Shown: positions 8,556 to 17,425, counted from the stretch's first letter. The stretch: 23,767 nucleotides of DNA from an uncultured Clostridia bacterium (GCA_948976265.1 CARFUA010000015.1:1-23767); one strand, 5' to 3'. Program-made: numbers and translations. Notes: generated by a model from the letters alone, not told the origin.

Positions 8556-10224
8556 ATGAAACAGCTAGAAAGCGATAAAATAACAGCTTTATACTGTCGT
8601 TTATCAAGAGATGATGAACTATCAGGAGAAAGCAATAGTATTAAAAATCAAAAAATAATTTTAAGTAAATATGCAGAAGATAACAAATTTCAAAATATTA
8701 AGTTCTTTATTGATGATGGATATTCTGGAACTACTTTTACAAGACCTGCTTTTATGGAAATGATGGAACTTGCAGAGCAACGGACAAATTGGAACAATTA
8801 TTGTAAAAGACCATTCAAGACTTGGTAGAAATAGACTTATTGTAGGACAACTTCTTGAAGAAGATTTTGTAAGACTAAATATTAGATACATTGCTATCAT
8901 GGATAACATTGATAGTAGTAAAGGTTTAAATGACTTCTTGCCTATTCAAGATTGGTTTAATGAAATGCATGCAAAAAATACAAGTCAAAAAGTTAGAGCC
9001 GTTCTTAAAAGTAAAGGCGAATCTGGTATTTCACTTGCTAATAATGTGCCTTATGGTTATAAAAAAGATGAAACAGATAAAACAAAATGGGTTATTGATG
9101 AGCCATCAGCAGAAGTTGTAAAAGAAATATATAACCTATTTATTCAAGGACATGGAACTTTTGAAATAGCAAGAATACTTACTGAACGAAATATTATGAC
9201 ACCAGCAGAATACTTTATAAGTGTTGGAAGAAAGTTCCCATCTAAACTACAAGAATTTAAGCATAAGTGGAATGCTACAACAGTAGCAAGTATTTTAGAT
9301 AGACAAGAATATATTGGAGATACTGTTAATTTTAAATATACCATTCGTTCTTACAAAGATAAGACTAAAGTTCCTATTCCTAAAGAAGATTGGCAAATAT
9401 TTAAAAATACTCATGAAGCAATAATTGATGAATATACTTGGAACATTGCAAAACAATTAAGAAATAACAGAAAAAAGCCTACAAGGTCAGGCAAGAAAAG
9501 TATATTTTCAGGATTGCTATTCTGCAATGATTGTGGCAAAAAAATGTATTTTCAATCACCTGTTACTGACCTAAATGCAAAAGACCATTACAGATGTTCA
9601 AGTTATAAGAAAAATATTGCTTTATGTACTTCACACTGGATTACAGACGAAGTATTACAAAGTCTTGTTTTAGAAAATATACAAAGAGTAGTTTCTTATA
9701 TGAAAAATTTTGAAGATTTATTTATAAAAGAACAACTTGCAAAATCTACTCAAGATGAAATAAAGAAAATCTTTAAAAACAAGAAAGAACTAGAACAAGC
9801 AAAGAAAAGAGTTGTTGAAATTGATACTTTGTTTCAGCATATTTACGAAGATAATATTTCAGGAAAGCTAACAGATGAAAGATTTAGAAACTTATCATTT
9901 AATTATGATAAGGAACAAAAAGAACTAAAAACAAAAATAGAACAATTATCAAAGGAAATAAACAATACTGAAAAGAAAACAACTGACTTAACACAGTTTA
10001 TATCTAATGTTAAGAAATATACTGAAATAACTGAACTAACACCAGAGATACTAAACGAACTAATAGAAAAAATATTAGTTCATCAAACTGAAAAAGTTAA
10101 TGGTAAAAAAGCTCAAGAAATAGATATATATTATAGAGGTGTTGGTATTATTTCTTTTCCAGTAAGTTTGGAAGATATGACAATGGTAATTGAGAAAATG
10201 ATAAATAAGAAAATATCAGCTTAA
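8556..10224 (+). CDS. Large serine recombinase (TnpX-like), needs +1 shift at an in-frame CGG
   Basis: Site-specific recombinase of the TnpX/resolvase class. The first 75 codons (ATG 8556, GAAAGGAG upstream) carry the catalytic serine in YCRLSRDDE (Ser17) and DDGYSGTTFTRPAF. Frame 0 then meets CAA CGG A and stops 15 codons later. Skipping the C at 8781 joins to GQIGTIIVKDHSRLGRN, which completes the catalytic domain, then the recombinase domain, a zinc ribbon (CNDCGKKM...YRCSSYKK...C) and a coiled coil (about residues 380-480). The total is 555 residues, normal for TnpX-like enzymes. It probably moves the mobilisable element that contains it. It is convergent with the second recombinase. Without the shift only an inactive fragment is made. 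Confidence 0.88.
8781..8784 (+). other. Putative +1 recoding site CGGA (first serine recombinase)
   Basis: Frame 0 reads GAG CAA CGG ACA AAT; the family reads GAG CAA GGA CAA ATT (EQGQIG). The surplus C is at 8781, the only CGG in the gene. The restored Gly precedes the IGTIIVKDHSRLGR motif. Confidence 0.7.
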
Positions 10225-10325
10225 TTTAAAGCTATTTTATAGGGAAAACATTTTAGTGTACTTAACTAAATCGTTCTCCCCTATGAGTTTCGTCATGCTA
10301 ACAAAACTCGGGGGCTCTGCGAGGC

Positions 10326-10359
10326 AATAAATTTTCTCCCATAAGGGATAAAATTTATT
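10326..10359. terminator. Hairpin between the convergent recombinases
   Basis: Arms AATAAATTTT...TCCC and GGGA...AAAATTTATT, with a single C/T mismatch and an ATAA loop. It lies between the 3' ends of the two recombinase genes and is plausibly a bidirectional terminator. Surrounding bases 10225-10414 hold further short hairpins but no convincing gene. Confidence 0.5.
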
Positions 10360-10414
10360 CAAATTAACTATCGCCACTTTCATTTTTGCAAAGGCAAAAA
10401 CAAAACGTGCCACG

Positions 10415-12344
10415 TTAATTTGCTTCTTCTGCATTTTCTTCGCAGAACTTTACTGGCTTTACACCTACTGAAATAGGAGTAGGCTCTTTTGTATAAATTA
10501 CACTATCATTGCTTTCATCTGGTATATAGTTAAATGCAGTATCAATTTCTTTCATTTGAAATTTATCTTCTTCACGAATATATATAATTCCAAATTCATA
10601 AGTCTCCATTTTATTGTCTGGATCTAATTTGTAGTAATCTTCTAGAGGAAACACTCTAACAATAGCACTATTGTCTTCAGCAAAGTTAAAATAAAACATT
10701 TGCTTATCAACGTAGTAGGTTGCCTCTGTATAACCAACATCATAGTATTGTCTTAATCTCATAATTATTTCGCCGACTTCTTTCTCTGGCAAATAATTGC
10801 TAAACCTAACATTACCCAGCACATTGCCTAATATCATTGGCTTTGTAGTATCAATATAACCATTGTCATATAATTCTTGACAAGGTTTACAGATGGAATC
10901 TCTAAAATTTATTTGTTTTACGACTACTTCGTTACCAACTAAAGCAAGTTCTATATCATCAACATATTTCATTATTAAGTCTGATTGTTCTTTTCTAGTA
11001 TAATCTTTCCAAGTTTTAATCCTTACTTGATATTCTTTATCTAGCTTAACCTTGTTAATAAAGTCAATATCTCTTTTTAGTAAAATATCTTTTGGTGTAA
11101 ATTTTAGTTCTTCGGTGCAATCAGTAGTTTCTAGTTTGTTCTGTAATTCTTCAATAGCATTTTCAACAATTTTCTTTTCTTCGTTATATTCTTTTAGTTC
11201 AAAAACTCCATTGATATAGGCTTTTTTAATTCTTTCTAATTTGTTGTTTTGCTCTTTTATCTCTTTTTCTAGTTGTTCTTTAGGTTCGTCAAATTTTTGC
11301 TTTATCATAGGCAAGAAGAATTGATTTACAACAGAGTCATATTCTACCAATTCATTGATAAATTGATTGAAATAATCATTTATAACCTTTTCTTTAAACT
11401 CAATTTTGCAATCATTACAATAATAGTAAAAATAGGAATTGCCATTTTTCTTTGTAGTAGCTTTACCACCTAATATTCTCTTACATTTAGGACATTTTAA
11501 TTTTTGTAAATATAAATAGGTTAATGTTCTCTGGTAGCTCTTAGAATTTTTCTTCTTCTGCACTTGGCAATCTGCCCACATTTCTTTTGAGATGATAGGC
11601 TCAACAACATCTTCATAATAAGTTGGGTGCTTTGTTCTTTTTCCGTGAACAAAATCTCCCTTATATATTTCATTTTCAAGAATTGTTTGTATAGTTGAAT
11701 CTCTCCAGTTATCTTTTCCTAATACTTCTTCTTCATTGAATAGATTACTTATTTTCTGATAAGAATAGCCATTATAGTATAAGTCAAATATTCTTACTAC
11801 AATATCTTTAGTAGAATAATCTATTACTAATCTTTTATCTTCGTGTTTATAGCCTAATGGTGCAACGTGTGGAATATGTCCTGATTTTATTGCACCAGCT
11901 AGTCCTACTTTAGTTCTTTCACTTGTTCTTTCAATTTCATTTTGACTAACACTCATTAAAAGTCTTGAAATCATTTTGCCATTTGCACTTGTAGTATTTA
12001 TCTCATCATTTACACAATCTAAATAAGCATTATTCTCGTCTAAAAAGGTCATTAAATTTTCCCAATCATAAATACTTCTAGTTATTCTATCTAGCTTTAG
12101 AGCAACAACAGTATTTATCTTTTTAGCTTTAATATCATTTTTTAATCTTTCAAAATCTGGTCTATGATTACCCGTTTTGGCACTTATTCCAGCATCCTCA
12201 TAATAATCTACTATTTCATAACCTTTGAATTTACAAAAAGTTTCTAGTCTTTCTTTTTGCTCTGGCAAACTAAATCCGTTCTCTTGCTTGTTCATCTGTC
12301 GAAACTCTCATATACAATCCACATTTTTTCTTTTCTTCGTTCAA
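10415..12344 (-). CDS. Large serine recombinase (second), needs +1 shift at an in-frame CGG
   Basis: Starts at TTG 12344, with GGAGG 8 bases upstream. The first 22 codons include LYMRVSTDEQARE with the catalytic serine (Ser15). Frame 0 then reads GAA CGG ATT TAG. Skipping the C at 12278 gives GFSLPEQKERLETFCKFKGY, continuing through VALKLDRITRS, NGKMISRLLMSVSQNEIERTSERT, the recombinase domain, a zinc ribbon (CPKCKRILGG...YYCNDC) and a coiled coil, plus about 150 extra C-terminal residues. The total is 642 residues. The stretch after the shift is very typical of clostridial element recombinases. An internal ATG at 12295 would drop the catalytic serine, so translation from there would be inactive. 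It is unclear which of the two recombinases moves which element. Confidence 0.88.
12275..12278 (-). other. Putative +1 recoding site CGGA (second serine recombinase)
   Basis: Frame 0 reads AGA GAA CGG ATT TAG; the family motif DEQAREGFSLPEQ needs AGA GAA GGA TTT AGT. The surplus C is at 12278. The stop codon follows one codon after the CGG, so any product containing the whole recombinase with its serine depends on the shift. Confidence 0.7.
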
Positions 12345-12369
12345 TTCTAAAACCTCCAATCTAACAAAA

Positions 12370-12508
12370 AAGAGACATCAAAGTACAATACGAGTACTTC
12401 TGACATCTCTTAAATCCATTTATCATAAACTAAAATATAAAAATGCAATATAATATAATCTTTTCAAAGTACTCATAAACATATAGCTCTTGACGAACAG
12501 CTATATGT
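12370..12508 (-). promoter_or_regulatory. Leader with two hairpins upstream of second recombinase
   Basis: The nested arms AAGAGA/TCTCTT and AAGTAC/GTACTT at about 12370-12411 and a perfect 10-bp inverted repeat (ACATATAGCT / AGCTATATGT, 12479-12508) precede the recombinase start. Such paired repeats next to a recombinase can be operator, attachment or leader-RNA elements; I cannot separate these possibilities. Confidence 0.35.
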
Positions 12509-12560
12509 AATCAATTGCCTATATTATACTACGATTTTAAAAAATGTCAAATATTTACAA

Positions 12561-12830
12561 TTATATGTTTTTCAAATATTCTTCTAACTCTGATAATTTA
12601 ATCTTTTTAGTTAAGTTAGAGATATACACATCATTGGAATAATTAAAAACTAAAAAAGTAATGTTTTTAATTATCACTCTATGTGGCTCAATATATGTAA
12701 GATTAGTTCTCTCTAATTTTCTAATGCTACCATTGATAAAGGTAGGAGTAACTTTTGAAAACTCACATATAAATTCAAGTCGCTGTTTTAGACATTCCTC
12801 AAATTCTAATTCTTGCTTAATTATCTTCAT
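12561..12830 (-). CDS. Small hypothetical protein
   Basis: About 89 residues, not recognised. The pattern is a Glu-rich N-terminal helix, then beta-like segments (NLTYIEPHRVIIKNITFLVFNYSNDVYI). The ATG at 12830 is preferred because AAAGGA lies 11 bases before it; the ATG at 12842 directly abuts that site. It lies between the second recombinase and the tRNA pair with its own terminator, so it may be the last gene of the inserted element. Confidence 0.45.
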   Translation of the reverse strand: MKIIKQELEFEECLKQRLEFICEFSKVTPTFINGSIRKLERTNLTYIEPHRVIIKNITFLVFNYSNDVYISNLTKKIKLSELEEYLKNI

Positions 12831-12881
12831 TTCAAACACCATCCTTTCATTTGGATGATTTTAATATTGTTTTTAGGCAAC

Positions 12882-12920
12882 AAAAAAATCAACCAGATTT
12901 TATTTTCTGATTGATTTTTG
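12882..12920. terminator. Bidirectional intrinsic terminator
   Basis: AAAAAATCAAccAGA and TCTGATTGATTTTT arms around a T-rich loop, with A and T tracts on the two sides. It separates the accessory region from the tRNA genes and could terminate the minus-strand tRNA transcript. Confidence 0.65.
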
Positions 12921-12959
12921 TATCAATTCTGTTCAATTTAGTTCGAACAGATACGTCGT

Positions 12960-13045
12960 TGGTGGGCAGGGTTGGATTCGAACCAACGTAGACTCTCGTC
13001 GCCAGATTTACAGTCTGGTGCCATTAACCACTCGACCACCTACCC
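12960..13045 (-). tRNA. tRNA-Tyr (GTA)
   Basis: Cloverleaf on the minus strand. It has an acceptor GGGTAGG / CCTGCCC with a G-U pair, anticodon loop CTGTAAA (GTA), a long type II variable arm and T-loop TTCGAAT. The 3' CCA is encoded. Confidence 0.95.
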
Positions 13046-13056
13046 ATGTATATATA

Positions 13057-13133
13057 TGGTGCACCATCAAGGATTCGAACCTTGGACCCACCGGTTATGA
13101 GCCGGTTGCTCTGACCAACTGAGCTAATGGTGC
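13057..13133 (-). tRNA. tRNA-Met (CAT anticodon)
   Basis: Acceptor GCACCAT / ATGGTGC, D-arm GCTCAGTTGGTCAGAGC, anticodon loop CTCATAA (CAT), T-arm with TTCGAAT, encoded CCA. The acceptor stem begins with a paired G-C, so it is not an initiator. Elongator Met is most likely, but a CAT tRNA modified to read ATA as Ile cannot be excluded from sequence. Confidence 0.85.
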
Positions 13134-13217
13134 GTTTGACCAACGCAAGATTTATTATAAACGATTCTTTTTAAGATGTCAATACTAAAACCCAATTTTT
13201 TTTATTTTTTAGAAAAA

Positions 13218-13784
13218 TTACTTCATCCAACTTTTATATTTCGCTTCAAATTGGTTTAAAAATTTTTCTATTATTTCCTCTCTAGAAAACTCTGTTCCTC
13301 TTATTTTTTTTAAAGAAGTGGCAATTTCTGTTAAATTTCCTGGAAACTCGTCTTGGTTTACATTCAATCCAATACCAACATAAATTTTGCTTACAACCTC
13401 TCCTTTGCAAACTGTTTCTGTTAGAATTCCAGCCAGTTTTTTTTCCGCATAAAAAATATCATTTGGTTCTTTTATTTCAAATTCCAAATTTGTTACTTCT
13501 TTTAATATTTCTATCAAACATTCCGCAATATGAATTGTTATATTTTCAATTTTTTTAATATCACATTCTGGTAACAAAACAAATGACATAGCAATATTTT
13601 TTCCATTTCCCGTGTACCATTTTCGCTCGTGTGTACCAATGGCAGCAACTTGATTATCTGCAATCACCACCGTTCCATTCATCGGTTGTTTTAATGATTT
13701 TATCTTTTTTTGGGTTGAATCAATCGATTCAAAAAATATTAAATTTTTTCCCAAAAATTCAGTTTTTAGTCCCTTTAATTCCAT
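13218..13784 (-). CDS. Biotin-protein ligase-like protein (BPL/LplA fold), divergent motifs
   Basis: 188-residue protein with the catalytic domain only (no DNA-binding N-terminus, no C-terminal SH3 domain). It has SIDSTQ, then VAAIGTHERKWYTGNGKN, KEPNDIFYAEKKLAGILTE and KIYVGIGLNVNQ. These correspond to the family's DSTN, GRGRxGRxW, KWPND-LAGIL and GIGxNVN motifs. The usual Gly of the GR pair is Glu and the usual Trp of KWPND is Glu, so substrate (biotin or another acyl group) and activity are uncertain. It starts 5 bases after the second DUF881 stop and is the last gene of the murA-ftsQ unit. Confidence 0.75.
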   Translation of the reverse strand: MELKGLKTEFLGKNLIFFESIDSTQKKIKSLKQPMNGTVVIADNQVAAIGTHERKWYTGNGKNIAMSFVLLPECDIKKIENITIHIAECLIEILKEVTNLEFEIKEPNDIFYAEKKLAGILTETVCKGEVVSKIYVGIGLNVNQDEFPGNLTEIATSLKKIRGTEFSREEIIEKFLNQFEAKYKSWMK

Positions 13785-13789
13785 ATTTA

Positions 13790-14482
13790 TTACATCCTAT
13801 TCATATAATCTATTTTCATATCTCCTTGATATTTTTCAATCACAATATGGTCTTCTGTTTTATAACTAATCGTTTTTTCATCGACTTTTAATAAATCCAA
13901 AAAGCCACCTTTTATAGTAATCGCACTTTCCAAATATTTTTTATCTCCAATTGCTTTTACCACATAAGGTCCTGAAATTCGCTTTCCATTGACTAAAATA
14001 ATACGATTGCTAATCAAAGCAATATCAGTTCTTGAAACAACTCTTTCATCATTAATGGAAATTGCTTCTGCATCTGCTAATTTTAATTCATTAATAAGAC
14101 TAATTAAATCAGAGGTATCAATATTTTTAAAACTATTATCCTCCAAAGTAATGACAATTCCTTCTCCTTGTACATCTGTACAACCTAAAAATTTATTTGC
14201 TTCATTTAATTCTTGTTTCAACAATTCAACCGCATTTTCTTCCGATGTTATCTGCGTATGATACTCTTCCAGTTTATGATTTGTATCTTCCAACTTCGTT
14301 TGAACTTCGTTATATTTAGCTTTCCAATCCGCTAATTCCGTTCTCAATTCCGTTTCCCTCATCGTTTCAATCGCTACAATATCCGTTTGTTCAATTGTTT
14401 TAAATTGTGTAAACATAACCATCGTAAGAATTAAAGCTGTACAGCCAATTGATATACTCAAAATCACCTTTTCTTTCTTCAT
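13790..14482 (-). CDS. DUF881 family membrane-anchored protein (YlxW/YlxX-like)
   Basis: 230 residues. One N-terminal membrane segment (about residues 7-25), a coiled coil (about 45-95), then the DUF881 domain with GEGIVITLEDN, LKLADAEAISINDERVVSRT and YVVKAIGDKKYLESAI. The genes sit beside division genes in Bacillota; the molecular role is unknown. It is a tandem paralogue of the next gene upstream, with a 5-base gap. Confidence 0.85.
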   Translation of the reverse strand: MKKEKVILSISIGCTALILTMVMFTQFKTIEQTDIVAIETMRETELRTELADWKAKYNEVQTKLEDTNHKLEEYHTQITSEENAVELLKQELNEANKFLGCTDVQGEGIVITLEDNSFKNIDTSDLISLINELKLADAEAISINDERVVSRTDIALISNRIILVNGKRISGPYVVKAIGDKKYLESAITIKGGFLDLLKVDEKTISYKTEDHIVIEKYQGDMKIDYMNRM

Positions 14483-14487
14483 TCATT

Positions 14488-15207
14488 TCACCTCTCTTCC
14501 ACATTTTCTGCATACTGAAAATTGTATATTCCTTCGTATTTAGGAATCGTAATATTATTTGATTTTTCAACTTTCACCTGTATTCCCGCTGTTTCCAATA
14601 ATTCCAAATAACCACCTGGCATCGTCAAAGCGCCATACAATTTTTCTGTTAAACCAATTGCCTTTATTTTAAAGGGCGAACCTATTTTTTCACCATTTAC
14701 TTTAATAATATTTCCTGCACAAGATATTACGGTTGGATTCACAATTCTTTGGTCATTAATGGAAATTGCTTCTGCTCCAGCATTTTTGAGTGCATTCACA
14801 ACTTCTAACAAATCTCCATCATGGACAACAGCAAGATAAGCTGCACTTCCTCCAGTTCCTGGCTCAGCATCTTTTAAATTAATTGTAATTCCTTGTCCTG
14901 ATACATCATAATATCCCAATAAATTATTGGCTTTTTGCAATTGTTCACTTAAATTCACAGAATCTGTATCTTGATTAGAAACCTGACTTCGCATTTTTTC
15001 CAACTCTTCTTCTTTTGTCGCCTCTTCCTGATACAATGCCTCATACCTTTCTTTCCAACGCAAAACACTATCTCTTAACTCATTTTCTGTCTGTGTTTTT
15101 CCTACACCTGTTGAAGAATTCTTAACAGTCTTCACTTGAATAGCAATTCCAATGGTAAGTAACATGCACATCACACCCAATAAAATTCCAATTTTTTCTT
15201 TCTTCAT
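14488..15207 (-). CDS. DUF881 family membrane-anchored protein (YlxW/YlxX-like)
   Basis: 239 residues. Signal-anchor helix at about 7-24, coiled coil at about 45-95, then a DUF881 domain with GQGITINLKDAEP, NAGAEAISINDQRIV and FKIKAIGLTEKLYGAL. AAAGGTG precedes the ATG at 15207. As in the B. subtilis divIB-ylxW-ylxX order, it follows ftsQ/divIB directly and may help couple the membrane to the division machinery. Confidence 0.87.
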   Translation of the reverse strand: MKKEKIGILLGVMCMLLTIGIAIQVKTVKNSSTGVGKTQTENELRDSVLRWKERYEALYQEEATKEEELEKMRSQVSNQDTDSVNLSEQLQKANNLLGYYDVSGQGITINLKDAEPGTGGSAAYLAVVHDGDLLEVVNALKNAGAEAISINDQRIVNPTVISCAGNIIKVNGEKIGSPFKIKAIGLTEKLYGALTMPGGYLELLETAGIQVKVEKSNNITIPKYEGIYNFQYAENVEER

Positions 15208-15227
15208 CTTCTCACACCTTTCTTCAT

Positions 15228-16076
15228 TTATAGTTGTTCTTCTGCAAAATAGACATATTCCGAATTCAAATCTACATTTACAAAAACCTTTCCTGTCTTA
15301 CCTTGTTGATCTTTTAGAATTGCTTTCAAATATAAAAATCTTGTATTCAAATCCGTTCCACTTCCTAAATAAGCGATTTTTCCCTCTTTTTCCAAATGCA
15401 ATGCATAATCTTCTTCATTCGAAATATCAATTTTGGTAATGAGTTCTTGCATTTGATGATGAATTCCCATTTCCATAATTTTTTGAACTGTATTCATCTT
15501 CTTTAAATCACTTTCTGCCAATCTTTCATTTTCTTTTACATTGCTCAAATCTGTCGAAACTCCCAGTAAAATTGGCACATTATTAAATTGATTTGAAATT
15601 TCTAAAATATATCCATCTCGATTAATATAAACATAGCTACTTGCCAATGGTAAGGCATACTCTACGGTTCTTTCTTGTAATATCAATTTTACTTTATTAG
15701 GGAAACATCGTTTTACTTGTACTGAATCCACAAATGGATTTTCTTTTATTTTTTCCATAATCTCCTGTTTCGATAAGGCAAAAAGATTCGTTCCTTTTTG
15801 GATACCAGAAAAACTAACCACCTGTTCACTAGAAATCGTTACATTTCCTTCTACGACAATTTGTGAGATGTTAAATGCACCTGACATGCAAACAAACACA
15901 ATTGCAATCGCCAATAAAATCACTATCAGAAATCCTTTTACAATTCTATAGTTAGAAACTGGTTGTTCTTTTTGTTTATAATATTGCTTGTACTCTTTTT
16001 TAGTGGCTGTAGAATTTACAGCCATTCTTGATTTCCTTGCTTTTTTGGATGTTTTTTTATCTGTCCTATTTTTCAA
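15228..16076 (-). CDS. ftsQ: Cell division protein FtsQ/DivIB
   Basis: 282 residues: a basic cytoplasmic N-terminus, one membrane segment (about 45-68), a POTRA domain (ISQIVVEGNVTISSEQVV, NLFALSKQEIMEKIKENPFVDSVQVKRCFPNKV) and the FtsQ beta domain. In division it joins FtsL and FtsB/DivIC and controls septal wall synthesis. The start is TTG 16076, one base after the murA stop, with GAAGG inside the murA end: tight coupling with murA. No in-frame CGG codon. Confidence 0.9.
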   Translation of the reverse strand: MKNRTDKKTSKKARKSRMAVNSTATKKEYKQYYKQKEQPVSNYRIVKGFLIVILLAIAIVFVCMSGAFNISQIVVEGNVTISSEQVVSFSGIQKGTNLFALSKQEIMEKIKENPFVDSVQVKRCFPNKVKLILQERTVEYALPLASSYVYINRDGYILEISNQFNNVPILLGVSTDLSNVKENERLAESDLKKMNTVQKIMEMGIHHQMQELITKIDISNEEDYALHLEKEGKIAYLGSGTDLNTRFLYLKAILKDQQGKTGKVFVNVDLNSEYVYFAEEQL

Positions 16077-16077
16077 T

Positions 16078-17345
16078 TTAACAATCCTTCCCTTCTTCCT
16101 CTCTTGTAATATTCGCCCCTAAAACATTCAATTTTTGATCTAAATTCTCATATCCTCGTAAGATATATCCTACTTTTCTAATTTTTGTAGTTCCTCTTGC
16201 CGAAATAGCCGCCATCATTAATGAGGCACCACCTCGTAAATCGGTACTTTCAACATTCGCACCATGTAATCTTTTGACGCCTTTTACAATTGCCGTTTTG
16301 CCTTCTATATTTACTTTTGCTCCCATACGCTTCAATTCTTGCAAAAATTTAAATCGATTCTCGAAAATATTTTCTGTAATAATTGATGTTCCCTTGCAAG
16401 TAGTAAGCAACGTTGTAAACAAGGGTTGCAAATCTGTTGGAAATCCTGGATAAGGCATTGTTTTTATTTCTGTCCCCGTCAATTTTCCATTTGACTTTAG
16501 ATAAATGGCATTTTTCAAACACTCTACTCTACAACCACATTCTTGCAATTTATGTAAAATTGGACTAATATGCTCTGGGCATGCCTTATTTAATTTTATT
16601 TCTCCACCTGTCATCGCTGTAGCCAGCAATAAAGTTCCTGTTTCAATTCGATCTGGCATAATGGTATAAGAAACTTCACGAAGTTCTCTGGTTCCACGTA
16701 TTTTTATAACATTGGTGCCAGCACCTGTGATTTTGGCGCCCATTCTGTTTAAAAAGCTAGCTAAATCTACTATTTCTGGCTCCATTGCAGCATTTTTAAT
16801 CATGATTTCATGATTTCCAATCACAGAAGCTAAAATCAGATTTTCTGTTGCTCCCACACTTGGAAAATCTAGCTGAATTTCAGTACTGATAATTTTATCA
16901 CATTTGCACACAATATTACTAGTATTTTCATCAATTTTTATTCCTAATTTTTTAAATCCTTTTAAATGTAAATCAATTGGCCTACTTCCAATATCACAAC
17001 CACCTGGATAAGAAAAACATGCTTCGCCAAATCTAGCAATAATCGCTCCCACAATAATGACTGAAGAACGCAACCTGCGCATTAAATCTTCTGGAATAGT
17101 AGTTCCTGTCATATTTCTGCTATCAATCACTAATTTCTTTTTGTCTTTTTTTACTTTACATCCGCAGACTTTCTAAAATCTTAATTGTGATTTTCACATC
17201 CGAAATATCTGGTACATTATACAATTTTGAAACTTTTCCATTTAAAATCGTGGCCGCCAAAATTGGTAATGTAGCATTTTTGGAGCCAGCTACATCCATC
17301 TCTCCGCGATAGTTTCGTGCCTCCTTTAATTATGTAGTTATACAT
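16078..17345 (-). CDS. murA: UDP-N-acetylglucosamine 1-carboxyvinyltransferase MurA, two +1 shifts at CGG needed
   Basis: First committed step of peptidoglycan synthesis: transfer of enolpyruvate from PEP to UDP-GlcNAc, in the cytoplasm. From ATG 17345 (AGAGGTGAG upstream) frame 0 gives MYNYIIKGGTKLS, then CGG A. Skipping the C at 17306 gives GEMDVAGSKNATLPILAAT (catalytic Lys22-Asn23) for 47 codons up to ESL, then CGG A again. Skipping the C at 17164 gives GCKVKKDKKKL and the rest, including PGGCDIGSRPIDLH (catalytic Cys116) and TDLRGGASLMMA. The joined protein has 421 residues, the normal MurA length. Both restored glycines (14 and 61) match conserved positions in E. coli MurA. Without recoding, the Lys-Asn active-site segment is lost. 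Bacillota often have two murA genes, so a decaying copy is the rival view. Confidence 0.88.
17161..17164 (-). other. Putative +1 recoding site CGGA (murA, second)
   Basis: Frame 0 reads AGT CTG CGG ATG TAA, with a stop one codon after the ATG; the family reads AGT CTG GGA TGT AAA (SLGCK). The surplus C is at 17164. The restored Gly is residue 61, the conserved Gly of the LG-x-KV motif. Confidence 0.75.
17303..17306 (-). other. Putative +1 recoding site CGGA (murA, first)
   Basis: Frame 0 reads CTA TCG CGG AGA GAT; the family reads CTA TCG GGA GAG ATG (LSGEM). The surplus C is at 17306. The restored Gly is residue 14, conserved in MurA. It lies 142 bases upstream of the second site in the same gene. 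Confidence 0.75.
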
Positions 17346-17425
17346 TTTACTCACCTCTTCATCATATTTTATGTTACATATTATGAAAAGTTTACGTAAA
17401 ACGTTACTGCTCCTTGTTCTCTTTT

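Noticed and set aside
10237..10434. 65-residue minus-strand frame after the recombinases
   Set aside because: It overlaps the end of the second recombinase gene and the hairpins between the two genes, with no clear ribosome site; it reads as structured intergenic DNA.
8556..12344. Calling both serine recombinases and the YhcG and murA genes simple pseudogenes
   Set aside because: Each has only this lesion type, always an extra C before GGA at a conserved Gly, with otherwise intact motifs and normal length; a shared decoding explanation fits better, though pseudogenes remain a stated alternative.
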